Shown: one piece after another, positions 16,393 through 25,514 of the stretch
Numbering within the stretch: the first letter of the stretch is position 1
Layout: each line of letters starts with the position of its first letter
Origin: Chitinophagaceae bacterium 26-R-25
GTDB taxonomy: Bacteria; Bacteroidota; Bacteroidia; Chitinophagales; Chitinophagaceae
Length of the DNA stretch: 64,000 nucleotides
Assembly (NCBI GenBank): GCA_029906195.1
Contig: JARWSJ010000002.1
Location: 930,001-994,000 of the forward strand
Direction: 5' to 3'
Program-made: the position numbers and the translations under genes
The notes under the pieces: model-generated
What the model saw: the letters and a program-made list of their open reading frames with translations, nothing else
Told to the model about the DNA's origin: nothing
Databases searched by the model: none

Positions 16393-17997
16393 ATGAAGCA
16401 TTTAGTTATTGTAATCGCCATACTGGGTTTTGGACGTTCTACCTATAGCCAGCAAACTACCAACTCGCTGCTTTCAGATCTTAACGATGCTATCACACAA
16501 GCCCCCCAATATGATGATGCAAAACTGAAATCTATCAAAGCCCTTAAAATAGACCTCGCAAAAAAAGATAACAATACCGCGGAGTATAGATTTTTCGTGT
16601 ATTCGAGATTGTATGATGAATATAAAATATTCAAATATGATTCTGCGTACAATTATTCAAAAAAATTGCTCGATGCTGCTTACCAGTTGAACGATCAGTC
16701 GAAGGTGAATTACGCGAAAATCAAACAGGGTTTTATCCTGCTATCATCTGGGATGTTTAAGGAGGCTTATGATTCATTAAAGAGAATCGACATTTCCCAT
16801 TTACCCGATACTTCGAAAGCTGAATACTATTCGTTGATGGCAAGATATTATTATGACCTTGCCGATTACGACAATGATATTTACCACACACCCGAGTATA
16901 ATAAGAAAGGCAACGAATACCTGGACTCTGCCTTCAACTATTACGACACGACCAATTTTGAGTACTTATATTTTAAGGGATTAAAAGACATACGCTCCAA
17001 TAATCGCCCACATGCCCTGATCAATTTCAAAAAGATCATGAGCAATCCGAACTTAAGTTATCATGAAATTGCGCTGACGGCGTCCACGCTCAGTGATATC
17101 TATATACAAAATGGACAAATAGATACCGCGACCGCTCTATTGGTGAAAGCTGCAATCGCAGATATTAAATCTTCCACGAAAGAAACGGCTGCCATTTTCA
17201 ATCTTGCCTCCATATTATTTAAGCAGGGCGATTTGAAGAACGCGTCGACATATATCGAAAGAGCAATCAACGATGCCGTGTTTTACGGCGCACGCCAGCG
17301 AAAGGTGCAGGTAAGCGCGATCCTGCCATTGATCGAAGGTGAGAAGATAAGCCGGGTAGAAAACCAAAAGAAAACATTAATTACCTATAGCGCCATCGCC
17401 ACATTATTATTAATAGCATTGGTAACATTAATAGTAATTGTGTTCCGCCAGTTGGCAAAATTGAAAGCTGCGGAAAAAATAATCATGGCGGCAAATGCAA
17501 AACAACAGGAAATCAATACCAAACTTTTAGAGGCCAATAAGATCAAAGAAGAATACATCGGCTATTTCTTCAACGGCAACTCAGAGTTCTTCACTAAAAT
17601 TGAACGTTTTAAAAAATCGGTTGAGCAAAAGATCGCCGAGCGAAAACTGGAAGAGATAAAATTCCTGGTGAACAACATCAATCTTAAAAAAGAAAAAGAA
17701 GAGCTGTTGAAAAACTTCGACAAGGTTTTCCTGAAACTGTTTCCAAATTTCATAGATGAGTTCAATGCGTTGTTTGCCGATGAAGACAAAATGAAACTAA
17801 AAGACAACGAACTGCTAAACACCGATCTTAGAATTTTTGCTTTGATAAGAATGGGTATTCATGACAATGAAAAGATCGCCCAGATTTTGGAATACTCCGT
17901 TAACACTATCAATACTTACAAAACAAAAATTAAAAACAAATCTTTGGTTCCAAACGAAGACTTTGAACACCGCATTATGGACATAAAGACGGTATAA
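16393..17997 (+). CDS. SusR-like membrane regulator with TPR region and C-terminal HTH
   Basis: 534 aa. A signal-like N-terminus (1-19) is followed by a periplasmic TPR region (about 25-315, e.g. ATALLVKAAIADIKSS, LKNASTYIERAINDAV), a membrane helix (about 328-350), a coiled coil, and a cytoplasmic domain ending in a LuxR/GerE-like helix-turn-helix (HDNEKIAQILEYSVNTINTY, about 491-517). Length and layout match SusR of Bacteroides and related DUF6377 proteins, which sense oligosaccharides in the periplasm and activate sus genes. It lies directly upstream of SusC/SusD with alpha-glucan hydrolases, as expected. Its own promoter is not obvious. The gene name is not assigned because this is similarity by eye. 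Confidence 0.8.
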   Translation: MKHLVIVIAILGFGRSTYSQQTTNSLLSDLNDAITQAPQYDDAKLKSIKALKIDLAKKDNNTAEYRFFVYSRLYDEYKIFKYDSAYNYSKKLLDAAYQLNDQSKVNYAKIKQGFILLSSGMFKEAYDSLKRIDISHLPDTSKAEYYSLMARYYYDLADYDNDIYHTPEYNKKGNEYLDSAFNYYDTTNFEYLYFKGLKDIRSNNRPHALINFKKIMSNPNLSYHEIALTASTLSDIYIQNGQIDTATALLVKAAIADIKSSTKETAAIFNLASILFKQGDLKNASTYIERAINDAVFYGARQRKVQVSAILPLIEGEKISRVENQKKTLITYSAIATLLLIALVTLIVIVFRQLAKLKAAEKIIMAANAKQQEINTKLLEANKIKEEYIGYFFNGNSEFFTKIERFKKSVEQKIAERKLEEIKFLVNNINLKKEKEELLKNFDKVFLKLFPNFIDEFNALFADEDKMKLKDNELLNTDLRIFALIRMGIHDNEKIAQILEYSVNTINTYKTKIKNKSLVPNEDFEHRIMDIKTV

Positions 17998-18523
17998 AAT
18001 GCTTATATCGGATTGAAAACAGGCTAAAATAGCGTTATATATAAAAAAGAATAATATGTAGTTAAGGTTTTGATATTCAATTGCTTAATTTCTATATAAC
18101 CCTCATTTTAGCAAATATTTCTTATAGTCAGAGCATATAAATTGGTTTCGCTTTTTTCCCGCTATTATTTTGACCTCGTGAACATGACTAACGACTTGTT
18201 CGCGGATTTTATACCGATTGCTTAAACCATAAATCAACATACACTTTCTCTTATTGATTTGTTTGTTTACTCCTTCGGTACAAGATTGATTCGAAATTTA
18301 TTACTTCCTTTTTAAAGCTTCCTTGAAAAGCTGTAACCAAAAATGCTTGTTTATGACTAAAAAACTATCGGGTTTTCCACATCATTATTTTTCCTTTTTT
18401 GTTGATCGAACGTTAAGTAGCTAAATCATGTTCCGGTGATCGGAACAAGTTGCGCTATTTAATAGTTTATTCTCAAAACAATCTGCATTACGACATATTT
18501 AAACTTTTTAAACAATCCTAATT
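17998..18523 (+). promoter_or_regulatory. 526-base control region of PUL 1
   Basis: There is no gene. The A+T-rich region between the regulator and SusC must contain the PUL promoter. No exact TAnnTTTG box was found. A 19-base inverted repeat at 18429-18447 is the clearest site. Confidence 0.6.
18429..18447. promoter_or_regulatory. Candidate operator of PUL 1
   Basis: TGTTCCG-GTGAT-CGGAACA is a perfect 7-bp inverted repeat with a 5-base spacer, 76 bases upstream of the SusC start. It does not belong to the intergenic repeat families. It may be the binding site of the adjacent SusR-like regulator; this is inference from position and symmetry. Confidence 0.5.
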
Positions 18524-21500
18524 ATGCTTACAAAACGATTGCTACAACAGATGCTATGCGGTTTTATGTGTCTGTTTCTTGTAAATCTTGCAAGGGCACA
18601 GAGCAAAACCGTAACCGGTACTATTACCGACGAGAAAGGCGCACCATTGGCCGGTGCCACCGTTAAAGAAAAAGGCTCCTCTTCTGGAACAAATACCAAC
18701 GCGACAGGTTTGTTCTCCCTCACTGTACCTAGTTCCGCAACAACATTAGTTATCACTTATATAGGGTATGATCAACAGGAAATTTCTATTAAAAACAAAA
18801 CAGCGGTTGCCATTTCACTGCAGCCAAATAAATCAAGCCTCAACGAAGTAGTGGTAGTGGGTTATGGCACCCAAAAGCGAAAAGATGTAACGGGGTCCGT
18901 TGTATCCGTAAAAGGTGATGTTTTTAAAGACCAGCCGGTAACCAATGTTACTGAGGCTTTACAGGGTAGAGCTGCCGGGGTGGAAGTAATTAAAAGTTCA
19001 GGTGCGCCGGATGCACAACCGCTTATCCTTATACGTGGTACAGCATCTCTTCACCAACCTAATCCTCTTTACATTGTGGACGGAGTGCGTACAGATGGAA
19101 CGAACCTTAACCCTCAGGATGTGGCTTCTGTAGAAGTTTTGAAAGATGCAAGTGCAGCAGCCATTTATGGTTCTGCAGCAGCGGGCGGTGTAATTTTGAT
19201 CACGACAAAAAAAGGCGCTTCGCAAAGACCTACCGTTAACTTCAACGCACGCTATGGTGTTTCTCAACCAAAGCTGGTGAAGATGCTTGACAGAAATGAC
19301 TGGATCAAGCTGCAAAACATTATTCACCCTACTTACTTTAAAGGTGCTACACAAACAGATACCCTTGCAAATACAGACTGGGTGGATGAATTGTATCGCA
19401 ATGGTAACGAGCAGAACTATAACTTGTCTGTTTCAGGTTCTTCTCCTAATGTGAACTACCTGGCTTCGGGTTTCTACAATGGTCAGAAAGGTATTTACAT
19501 TAACAACTTCTCAAACATTGGCGGAGCACGCGTAAATACAGATTTTAAATTGGGCAACTACGTTAAAATAGGAGAGCAGGTAGCTGTTTCTCAACGCAGA
19601 ACTGCACCTCCAGTTGGTAGCGAAGCGCAACTGCACAACGCACCTTTCCGTACACAACCAATCATTCCGGTGCACAATAGCTGGGATAATTCATGGGGAA
19701 CATTGCCTCCCGGTTACCCTGCCATACAGTTTGGTGGTCCAAACCCAGTAGGCGCGGTAAACTCTGCAATGGCGCAAAACTTTAAAAACAATTTCCAGGG
19801 TAACGTATATGGCGAGGTGAAACTCCCATGGTACCTGACTTTCAGAACCAACCTTGGTTATGGCTACTATAACGAAACAAACGACTATTACCAGGCTCCT
19901 TATAACTTTGGTCCGGTTAACAGCGCCACCAACTTCCTGGATAAAACTTCTATCGTTAGTTCATCATTGCTGACCAACTATCTGTTATCGTTCGACCACA
20001 CTTTTGGCAAACATAACATCAGTGCATTGGTTGGTTACGAGCAAATCAAAAGTATTTACAACTACATAGAGGCAAACCAAAGCATGATTGGTTTACCGGG
20101 ATATTCTTTCATTCAAACGTCTCAAAGTAACACTACTGTTCATGGTAAATACGATGCGAACGGCTTGATCAAATCTCAGTTTGCAAGATTGAACTACAAC
20201 TACAACGGTAAATATTATGTGTCTGCATCAGTAAGGCAAGACGCCAATTTCTTGGTGTTTGGTCCGGGCAAACAGAAAGGTGTGTTCCCTGCATTTTCTG
20301 CCGGTTGGAACATCAGCGAAGAAGATTTCTGGAAACCAATTTCCAACGCTGTTAATCTTTTAAAGATCAGAGGCAGCTATGGTTCGCTGGGTAACAGTGC
20401 CATCAATCCATATTCTTTTGCTGCTTCTTACAGCAAGTTTACAGGCGCCGGTTATAATGCGCTGGGTGGACAAAACTTTGCACCGGGTGCTCCACTTGTT
20501 ATTGCAAACTCTTTGAACGCAATCCCTAACCCTAACCTTCACTGGGAAACTGTATACGAAACCAACTTAGGTATCGATGGAGAAGCGTTGAACAGCCACT
20601 TGTATTTTACAGTTGAATGGTACAACAAGAAAACAAAAGACATGTTGTACGCGCTGAAAATGCCAGTGAGTGCCGGTTACACTTCACCATACTTCGTGAA
20701 CATCGGTTCTGTACAAAACAAGGGTGTTGATCTTTTGATCGGTTACAGAAACAAAGCCGGAGAGTTCAACTACGATGTAAGCTTCAATGCAGGTTTCAAC
20801 AACAACAAAGTGCTTGATCTATCAGGCATTCCAAACGATCAGTTGTTTGATGGCGTGAACTACTACAGCAATGGTGATGCGGGCTTTAACGTAATGCCAA
20901 ACCAAAACCTTACTGTAACAAAAGCAGGACTTCCGTTTGGTTCATTCTACGGTTATAAAGTAGTGGGCATGTTTAAAACAGACCAGGAAGCTGCTGCAGC
21001 GACTGCACAACCTGGTGCAAAAGCTGGCGACCTTATCTATGCGCACGATGCTAAAAATGGTAACGTAGTATCAGAAGCTGACAAACAAGTGCTGGGCAAC
21101 CCTAATCCTAAAATGGTCTATGGAGCAACCGTTCGCGTGAACTGGAAAGGTATTGATGTAGCGATGTTGTTCAATGGTGTTGCGGGCGTACAACTTTTCA
21201 ATGGTGTAAAAGCGTATGAAATGTATCCATGGGCAGATGGTAACACCACCAGCCAGGTATTTGGTGCTTCATTCCTAGGCAGCAACCAGCTTACAGGACA
21301 ACCTCGTATTGGTTACATCAATCCAGCAAATGCCAATCAATTCATTTTGGATCCAAACGGTAACTATACAAAAGTGAATAGCTACTTCGTAGAAAATGGC
21401 AGCTACCTGAAATTGAAGAACCTGCAGATCGGTTATACATTCTCTAATGCTTTGATGGACAAAATAAGAATGAGAAGTGCAAGAGTATTCGTGATGGCAA

Positions 21501-21679
21501 ACAACCTGTTCACCATTACAAAATACTCAGGTCTTGATCCTGAGCTTGGCACAGGGTTCTCTATGGCACAACAACAAGGATATGTAGGCGGTATCACAGT
21601 TACTACAAGAGGTGTAGATGCAGTATCGCAATATCCTCAGGCAAAAATTTGGTCAGTAGGTCTTGACCTGACTTTCTAA
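18524..21679 (+). CDS. SusC/RagA-family TonB-dependent transporter (PUL 1)
   Basis: 1051 aa. Signal peptide to about residue 25 (NLARAQ), carboxypeptidase-regulatory-like beta-sandwich (about 28-105, VTGTITDEKGAPLAGATVKE), TonB box and SusC signature NEVVVVGYGTQKRKDVTGSV near residue 112, plug domain to about 230 (YIVDGVRTDG, AAIYGSAAAGGVILITTKKG), then a 22-stranded barrel ending YPQAKIWSVGLDLTF. The length is usual for SusC (about 1000-1100). It would import glucan oligosaccharides across the outer membrane, with the SusD lid encoded 32 bases downstream. It is probably controlled by the SusR-like protein. Confidence 0.97.
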   Translation: MLTKRLLQQMLCGFMCLFLVNLARAQSKTVTGTITDEKGAPLAGATVKEKGSSSGTNTNATGLFSLTVPSSATTLVITYIGYDQQEISIKNKTAVAISLQPNKSSLNEVVVVGYGTQKRKDVTGSVVSVKGDVFKDQPVTNVTEALQGRAAGVEVIKSSGAPDAQPLILIRGTASLHQPNPLYIVDGVRTDGTNLNPQDVASVEVLKDASAAAIYGSAAAGGVILITTKKGASQRPTVNFNARYGVSQPKLVKMLDRNDWIKLQNIIHPTYFKGATQTDTLANTDWVDELYRNGNEQNYNLSVSGSSPNVNYLASGFYNGQKGIYINNFSNIGGARVNTDFKLGNYVKIGEQVAVSQRRTAPPVGSEAQLHNAPFRTQPIIPVHNSWDNSWGTLPPGYPAIQFGGPNPVGAVNSAMAQNFKNNFQGNVYGEVKLPWYLTFRTNLGYGYYNETNDYYQAPYNFGPVNSATNFLDKTSIVSSSLLTNYLLSFDHTFGKHNISALVGYEQIKSIYNYIEANQSMIGLPGYSFIQTSQSNTTVHGKYDANGLIKSQFARLNYNYNGKYYVSASVRQDANFLVFGPGKQKGVFPAFSAGWNISEEDFWKPISNAVNLLKIRGSYGSLGNSAINPYSFAASYSKFTGAGYNALGGQNFAPGAPLVIANSLNAIPNPNLHWETVYETNLGIDGEALNSHLYFTVEWYNKKTKDMLYALKMPVSAGYTSPYFVNIGSVQNKGVDLLIGYRNKAGEFNYDVSFNAGFNNNKVLDLSGIPNDQLFDGVNYYSNGDAGFNVMPNQNLTVTKAGLPFGSFYGYKVVGMFKTDQEAAAATAQPGAKAGDLIYAHDAKNGNVVSEADKQVLGNPNPKMVYGATVRVNWKGIDVAMLFNGVAGVQLFNGVKAYEMYPWADGNTTSQVFGASFLGSNQLTGQPRIGYINPANANQFILDPNGNYTKVNSYFVENGSYLKLKNLQIGYTFSNALMDKIRMRSARVFVMANNLFTITKYSGLDPELGTGFSMAQQQGYVGGITVTTRGVDAVSQYPQAKIWSVGLDLTF

Positions 21680-21711
21680 GCTCACTTTTCAATTTTTAAA
21701 AATTAATTACA

Positions 21712-23538
21712 ATGATTAGAAAAATATATACAGCAATACTGGGAGTGAGCCTTCTGGCAGGATGTACGAAGGATCCTTCAAATGTATCACCTACAGACCA
21801 GTATTCTACAAGCAACTATCCGGCTTCCATCAACGATTTGAATAGTGTTTTGGCTTCGTGTTATTCCAACATGCGTGATGCCGGTTATCTCGGATTTCAC
21901 TTTTTGCCAAAGGCACTTTCCAACAGCATGCATTGCGTGGATGCTATTTACGACGGCGATCCGGGTTGGAATGAAATGGCGAAAAACAATCTCTCCATAT
22001 CTAACCAATACGCGGCGGAAGCATGGCAGGTGTTGTTTACAGGCGTAAAAAACTGTAACGTGACATTGAAAGCCGCAGACTTTTATGCAACCAATTATTC
22101 TAAAGGAAATGACGGAGCGGATATAGATGCGATCAGAGGACAGGCGTATACTTTGCGTGCTTATTATTACATGCAATTGGAGTGCTTGTTTGGCGAAAGC
22201 TATATCACCACAACAGGTGGTGGCGATAAAAGAGGTGTTCCTATTTTCGACAAAGTGCCTTCTTCGTTAGATAGCACAGCCGTTCCACGCAGTACTGTTA
22301 AGGCAGTGTGGGACCTCGTGAAAAGCGACCTGCAAAAAGCAGCAACCTTGCTGAAAGGTAAAGTTTGGACAGGCGACGAAAGAGGTAAAGCTTCTGAGTG
22401 GACTGCGAAAGGCTTGCTGGGTAAGGCTTATATCTATACCCAAGATTGGGCCAATGCAAAAACTACACTGGAAGATGTGATCACACACAGCGGCAAAAGC
22501 CTGATGTCTTACACAAAATACAGAGATGCATTTGTTGGAAACGGTGCCAATGAATTCAACGAAGAATCACTGTTTGAGTTGAATATCGATCCAGACGCAA
22601 AAGGTAACTATGGTGTATACGGAGACAACATCAACGCTACAAGTATTAACGGTTTGATCTGGTGTCCATGGAACCTTGGTCCTGACGGAACCGAAGGCGG
22701 CTCCCAACCAATGGGCTATGGTAACGAAATTTTCCACGACAGAAGTGTGGTTCGTTTCGGTTACACTTTAGGATCTTACACACTTGTAGACAACCCAAAT
22801 TTTAATTCATCCAAACCTGCTGCTTTCGACAATCCTAAGAAAATAATGGATCCTACTTACAAAACAAAAGCTGTTGCGGCAAGAAGCAATCTCACAGTGG
22901 ATCCACGCCTGTATGTTGCCGGTTTACAACCTTGGGTAGACTCCGTAAAACCTGATGGCAAAACTTGGTATCCTGTTAGTATGCCAGGCTTCTTTGCAGG
23001 CCAGACAAACAGATACGGTTTCAGTGTTAGAAAAAATGCAGTGATCTATAACAACATCAACAACCAGGGACCTGCAGATGGCGCTAACTTTTATCTGCTG
23101 CGCTTAGCAGACGTGTACCTGTTGTATGCAGAGGCGTTGCACAATTCAGGCTCAGATGCGACAGCCCTTGAGTACCTGAACAAAGTGAAACGCAGAGCCT
23201 ATAGTTTACCGGTAGATGCAGTGTCTGCAATTGACTACAAATCATTCACGGATGTAACTCCTGCGAATTCTGCAAACGATCCTGTACTTGGCCATAACCC
23301 GCTATACTACGAGCGTTGGGCCGAATTGTACAACGAAGGTTCATGGTGGTTCGACGTATGCCGCTGGAGAATTGGCAAAACAGAAGCCGATTTTTATCAG
23401 ACCGCTTTGAATGTACATGAAGGTACATTGTCAAGCCAGTGGAGTGATGCAAAATCTTACGTATGGCCAATTCCAATAACTGAGATCAACTCTAATCCTA
23501 AGATTACGAGTGCAGATCAAAATCCGGGATACAACTAA
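21712..23538 (+). CDS. SusD/RagB-family surface glycan-binding lipoprotein (PUL 1)
   Basis: 608 aa with lipobox LLAGC (Cys18). The SusD fold is shown by NDLNSVLASCYSNMRDAG, the TPR helices IRGQAYTLRAYYYMQLECLFGE and AKGLLGKAYIYTQDWANAKT, and the C-terminal FYLLRLADVYLLYAEALHNSG ... ERWAELYNEGSWWFDVCRW ... VWPIPITEINSNPKI. It forms the lid of the SusC transporter and binds the polysaccharide at the cell surface. It is 32 bases after SusC and surely co-transcribed with it. A hairpin 35 bases after the stop may reduce read-through into the GH71 gene. Confidence 0.96.
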   Translation: MIRKIYTAILGVSLLAGCTKDPSNVSPTDQYSTSNYPASINDLNSVLASCYSNMRDAGYLGFHFLPKALSNSMHCVDAIYDGDPGWNEMAKNNLSISNQYAAEAWQVLFTGVKNCNVTLKAADFYATNYSKGNDGADIDAIRGQAYTLRAYYYMQLECLFGESYITTTGGGDKRGVPIFDKVPSSLDSTAVPRSTVKAVWDLVKSDLQKAATLLKGKVWTGDERGKASEWTAKGLLGKAYIYTQDWANAKTTLEDVITHSGKSLMSYTKYRDAFVGNGANEFNEESLFELNIDPDAKGNYGVYGDNINATSINGLIWCPWNLGPDGTEGGSQPMGYGNEIFHDRSVVRFGYTLGSYTLVDNPNFNSSKPAAFDNPKKIMDPTYKTKAVAARSNLTVDPRLYVAGLQPWVDSVKPDGKTWYPVSMPGFFAGQTNRYGFSVRKNAVIYNNINNQGPADGANFYLLRLADVYLLYAEALHNSGSDATALEYLNKVKRRAYSLPVDAVSAIDYKSFTDVTPANSANDPVLGHNPLYYERWAELYNEGSWWFDVCRWRIGKTEADFYQTALNVHEGTLSSQWSDAKSYVWPIPITEINSNPKITSADQNPGYN

Positions 23539-23573
23539 TCAATACCAACGGAGGTGTTCTAACAACAACTTAC

Positions 23574-23611
23574 ATAAACTATGCGGAGTCGAAAGGCTTC
23601 GTATAGTTTAT
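23574..23611 (+). terminator. Hairpin after SusD of PUL 1, possible attenuating terminator
   Basis: ATAAACTAT-G-CG / CG-T-ATAGTTTAT forms a long stem around a GTCGAAAG-type loop. The T run (seven bases) follows about 10 bases later, so the terminator may be partial. Confidence 0.55.
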
Positions 23612-23656
23612 ACCTGAATTTTTTTGTTCTACTGAAAAGAAATATTGACCAACATT

Positions 23657-23706
23657 TAGGGACGTGTGTAATGGTTTGCATCGCGGGCGAATGCGATTCG
23701 TCCCTA
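23657..23706. repeat. Nested palindrome TAGGGACG...CGTCCCTA
   Basis: The outer 8-bp arms enclose an inner ATCGC...GCGAT stem. It lies in the SusD-GH71 gap. The inner core GGGCGAATGCGATTCG resembles the palindrome at 4348-4366. Confidence 0.75.
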
Positions 23707-23731
23707 CGGAACCCTTATTATCAAACTTATT

Positions 23732-25366
23732 ATGCAGAAAACAACAGTACATACGGTTAGCATTGTCATGATGGTTGTAGCATTGTGTTGCTGCATAATA
23801 TTACAATCCTGTGCGCAAGACAATCTCAAAAATGCTGCGGCATTGAGTTTGCCCATCACCAATAAAAAAATGGTCATCGCACATTGCATGACAAACATTA
23901 TTCGATATAAAGGACACAAGTTTGAAGACAGCTGTGATCCTGATTATTACTCACCCAAAGGAAATGTCTCCGCACCCATCGGCGGCCTCACGCAAGTGGT
24001 GCCCATGAATGATCGCTTACTCAAAGATGCATCCCTGGACGAAGCGGTGGAATTTGAAATGCGCACAGCCATTAAATCCGGTATCGACGGGTTTCAATTT
24101 TATTACACGCTATACAACGATTCCTGGGACGACATCATCAAGGCATACTTTCGCGTAGCCGATGCAAAAAATATTGATTTTAAATTAGCACTCTGTATCT
24201 CTCATCCCTCCGGTTCCACAGAAGATAAAAAAATACAGGAGTTTGCAAAACGCATCAATGGCATCTTGGATGCTGTTGGCCGAAATAACTCGCACTGGCT
24301 GCGTACCCCGGATGGTCGCCTTGTTGTGTACTTGTGGTACGGCGAGCAGATCGCGGATATTCCTGCCAACCTCAAAGGCAAGCCGGAGCAGTATTACATG
24401 GCCAATGCCTTTAAGAAATTAGGCGATGCCGTAAATGAAAAATTTGCATGCATTTATTGCATCAACGAAAATATTACCAAACAAAAACTGAATCGTGTGC
24501 TTGATTATTTTCCTGCTGTGTGGATATGGACACTTCCATACAAGGAGCAGGGATATATTGGAAATCTTGTTGCAGACGAGTGTAAAAAAAGAGACAGAAC
24601 CTTTGAAGGGTCAACCTTTAATGATTTTTATACATCCAAACTTTTAAAGCGTGGCACATGGGATATGTTTCACGATGTGCAGGATGCCGTGAATGCGGGC
24701 ATGGAAAATGTGGAGCGCAAATATGTTGCTACCGGCCTCTCTTATAATTTCAGGAGTTTATTTGAATTCGGAATAAAAAGGGAAGCTTCCGTAATAAACA
24801 TCATCACCTGGAACGATTATCCCGAAGGACACCACATAGCACCAGAGATCAATCATAATGATGGTTTCGCCATCCTCCTGAATTATTACAAGGGCGTTTG
24901 GAAACAACAACCCTTCTATAAAGATGAAGATGTGATCGTATCATTTTTCAAAAAATACAAGCACGATGTAACGCCAAAACCTTTTGACATACCGGTAGTT
25001 TCTTTCGAAGAAAACGGTGTGTCACTGGCCTCTGAAGATGCGATAGAAGTTGTGACGATATTGAAAGACAAGGCATCACTAAATGTAAATGGTAAAATAC
25101 TAGACGTGCCTGCAGGCTTCGCTGTGACTCGTTTTCCGCAAAATGCAGGTGCTGTTACCGCAGCTATCATTAGAAATGGGTTAGAAGTAAAAAAGTTTAC
25201 AACACCTGAGTGGATAACTGATAAACCCTATCGTTCGGATAGGATCACCTACAGTTACAGCAGCGAATTTGGTAAATATTACAAAAGTATTTTTGGTGAT
25301 CTGCCACCCATTTATTCGATGGAATACAATGCAGATTCCACGCGTTTGAATACGGGAAGAAATTGA
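23732..25366 (+). CDS. GH71-like glycoside hydrolase (possible endo-alpha-1,3-glucanase), lipoprotein
   Basis: 544 aa with lipobox LQSC (Cys27). After the anchor comes a TIM-barrel-like enzyme: MVIAHCMTNIIRYKG, EFEMRTAIKSGIDGFQFYYT near residue 115, WLRTPDGRLVVYLWYGEQ, and near residue 360 NIITWNDYPEGHHIAPEI, which recalls the WND-GESHYIGP motif of GH71. GH71 enzymes cleave alpha-1,3-glucan (mutan, fungal wall glucan). A small C-terminal beta domain follows (about 430-500, VSFEENGVSLASEDAIE). Its place next to a GH97 and a SusR-like regulator supports an alpha-glucan substrate. The family is recalled from motifs only; another clan-A family is possible. Confidence 0.65.
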   Translation: MQKTTVHTVSIVMMVVALCCCIILQSCAQDNLKNAAALSLPITNKKMVIAHCMTNIIRYKGHKFEDSCDPDYYSPKGNVSAPIGGLTQVVPMNDRLLKDASLDEAVEFEMRTAIKSGIDGFQFYYTLYNDSWDDIIKAYFRVADAKNIDFKLALCISHPSGSTEDKKIQEFAKRINGILDAVGRNNSHWLRTPDGRLVVYLWYGEQIADIPANLKGKPEQYYMANAFKKLGDAVNEKFACIYCINENITKQKLNRVLDYFPAVWIWTLPYKEQGYIGNLVADECKKRDRTFEGSTFNDFYTSKLLKRGTWDMFHDVQDAVNAGMENVERKYVATGLSYNFRSLFEFGIKREASVINIITWNDYPEGHHIAPEINHNDGFAILLNYYKGVWKQQPFYKDEDVIVSFFKKYKHDVTPKPFDIPVVSFEENGVSLASEDAIEVVTILKDKASLNVNGKILDVPAGFAVTRFPQNAGAVTAAIIRNGLEVKKFTTPEWITDKPYRSDRITYSYSSEFGKYYKSIFGDLPPIYSMEYNADSTRLNTGRN

Positions 25367-25384
25367 AAATTGGTGCATTCCGTA

Positions 25385-25405
25385 GAGACGCGTTGAACGC
25401 GTCTC
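25385..25405. repeat. GAGACGCGTT palindrome
   Basis: A perfect palindrome with 10-bp arms around one base, just after the GH71-like gene. Confidence 0.9.
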
Positions 25406-25420
25406 CTGAAAACAATATAA

Positions 25421-25481
25421 GCCACAGAAAACACAGAGAAATGGGTGAAATACCCTCTGTTCCTCATTGTCCCTCTGTGGC
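25421..25481. repeat. Inverted repeat, CCACAGAG family
   Basis: GCCACAGAAAACACAGAG on the left pairs with CCCTCTGTGGC on the right, including an inner GGGTGAAATACCC hairpin. Other members lie at 28214-28360 and 57999-58140. Confidence 0.8.
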
Positions 25482-25514
25482 AATAGAAAGAATGATTGAA
25501 AAAATAAAACAGAT

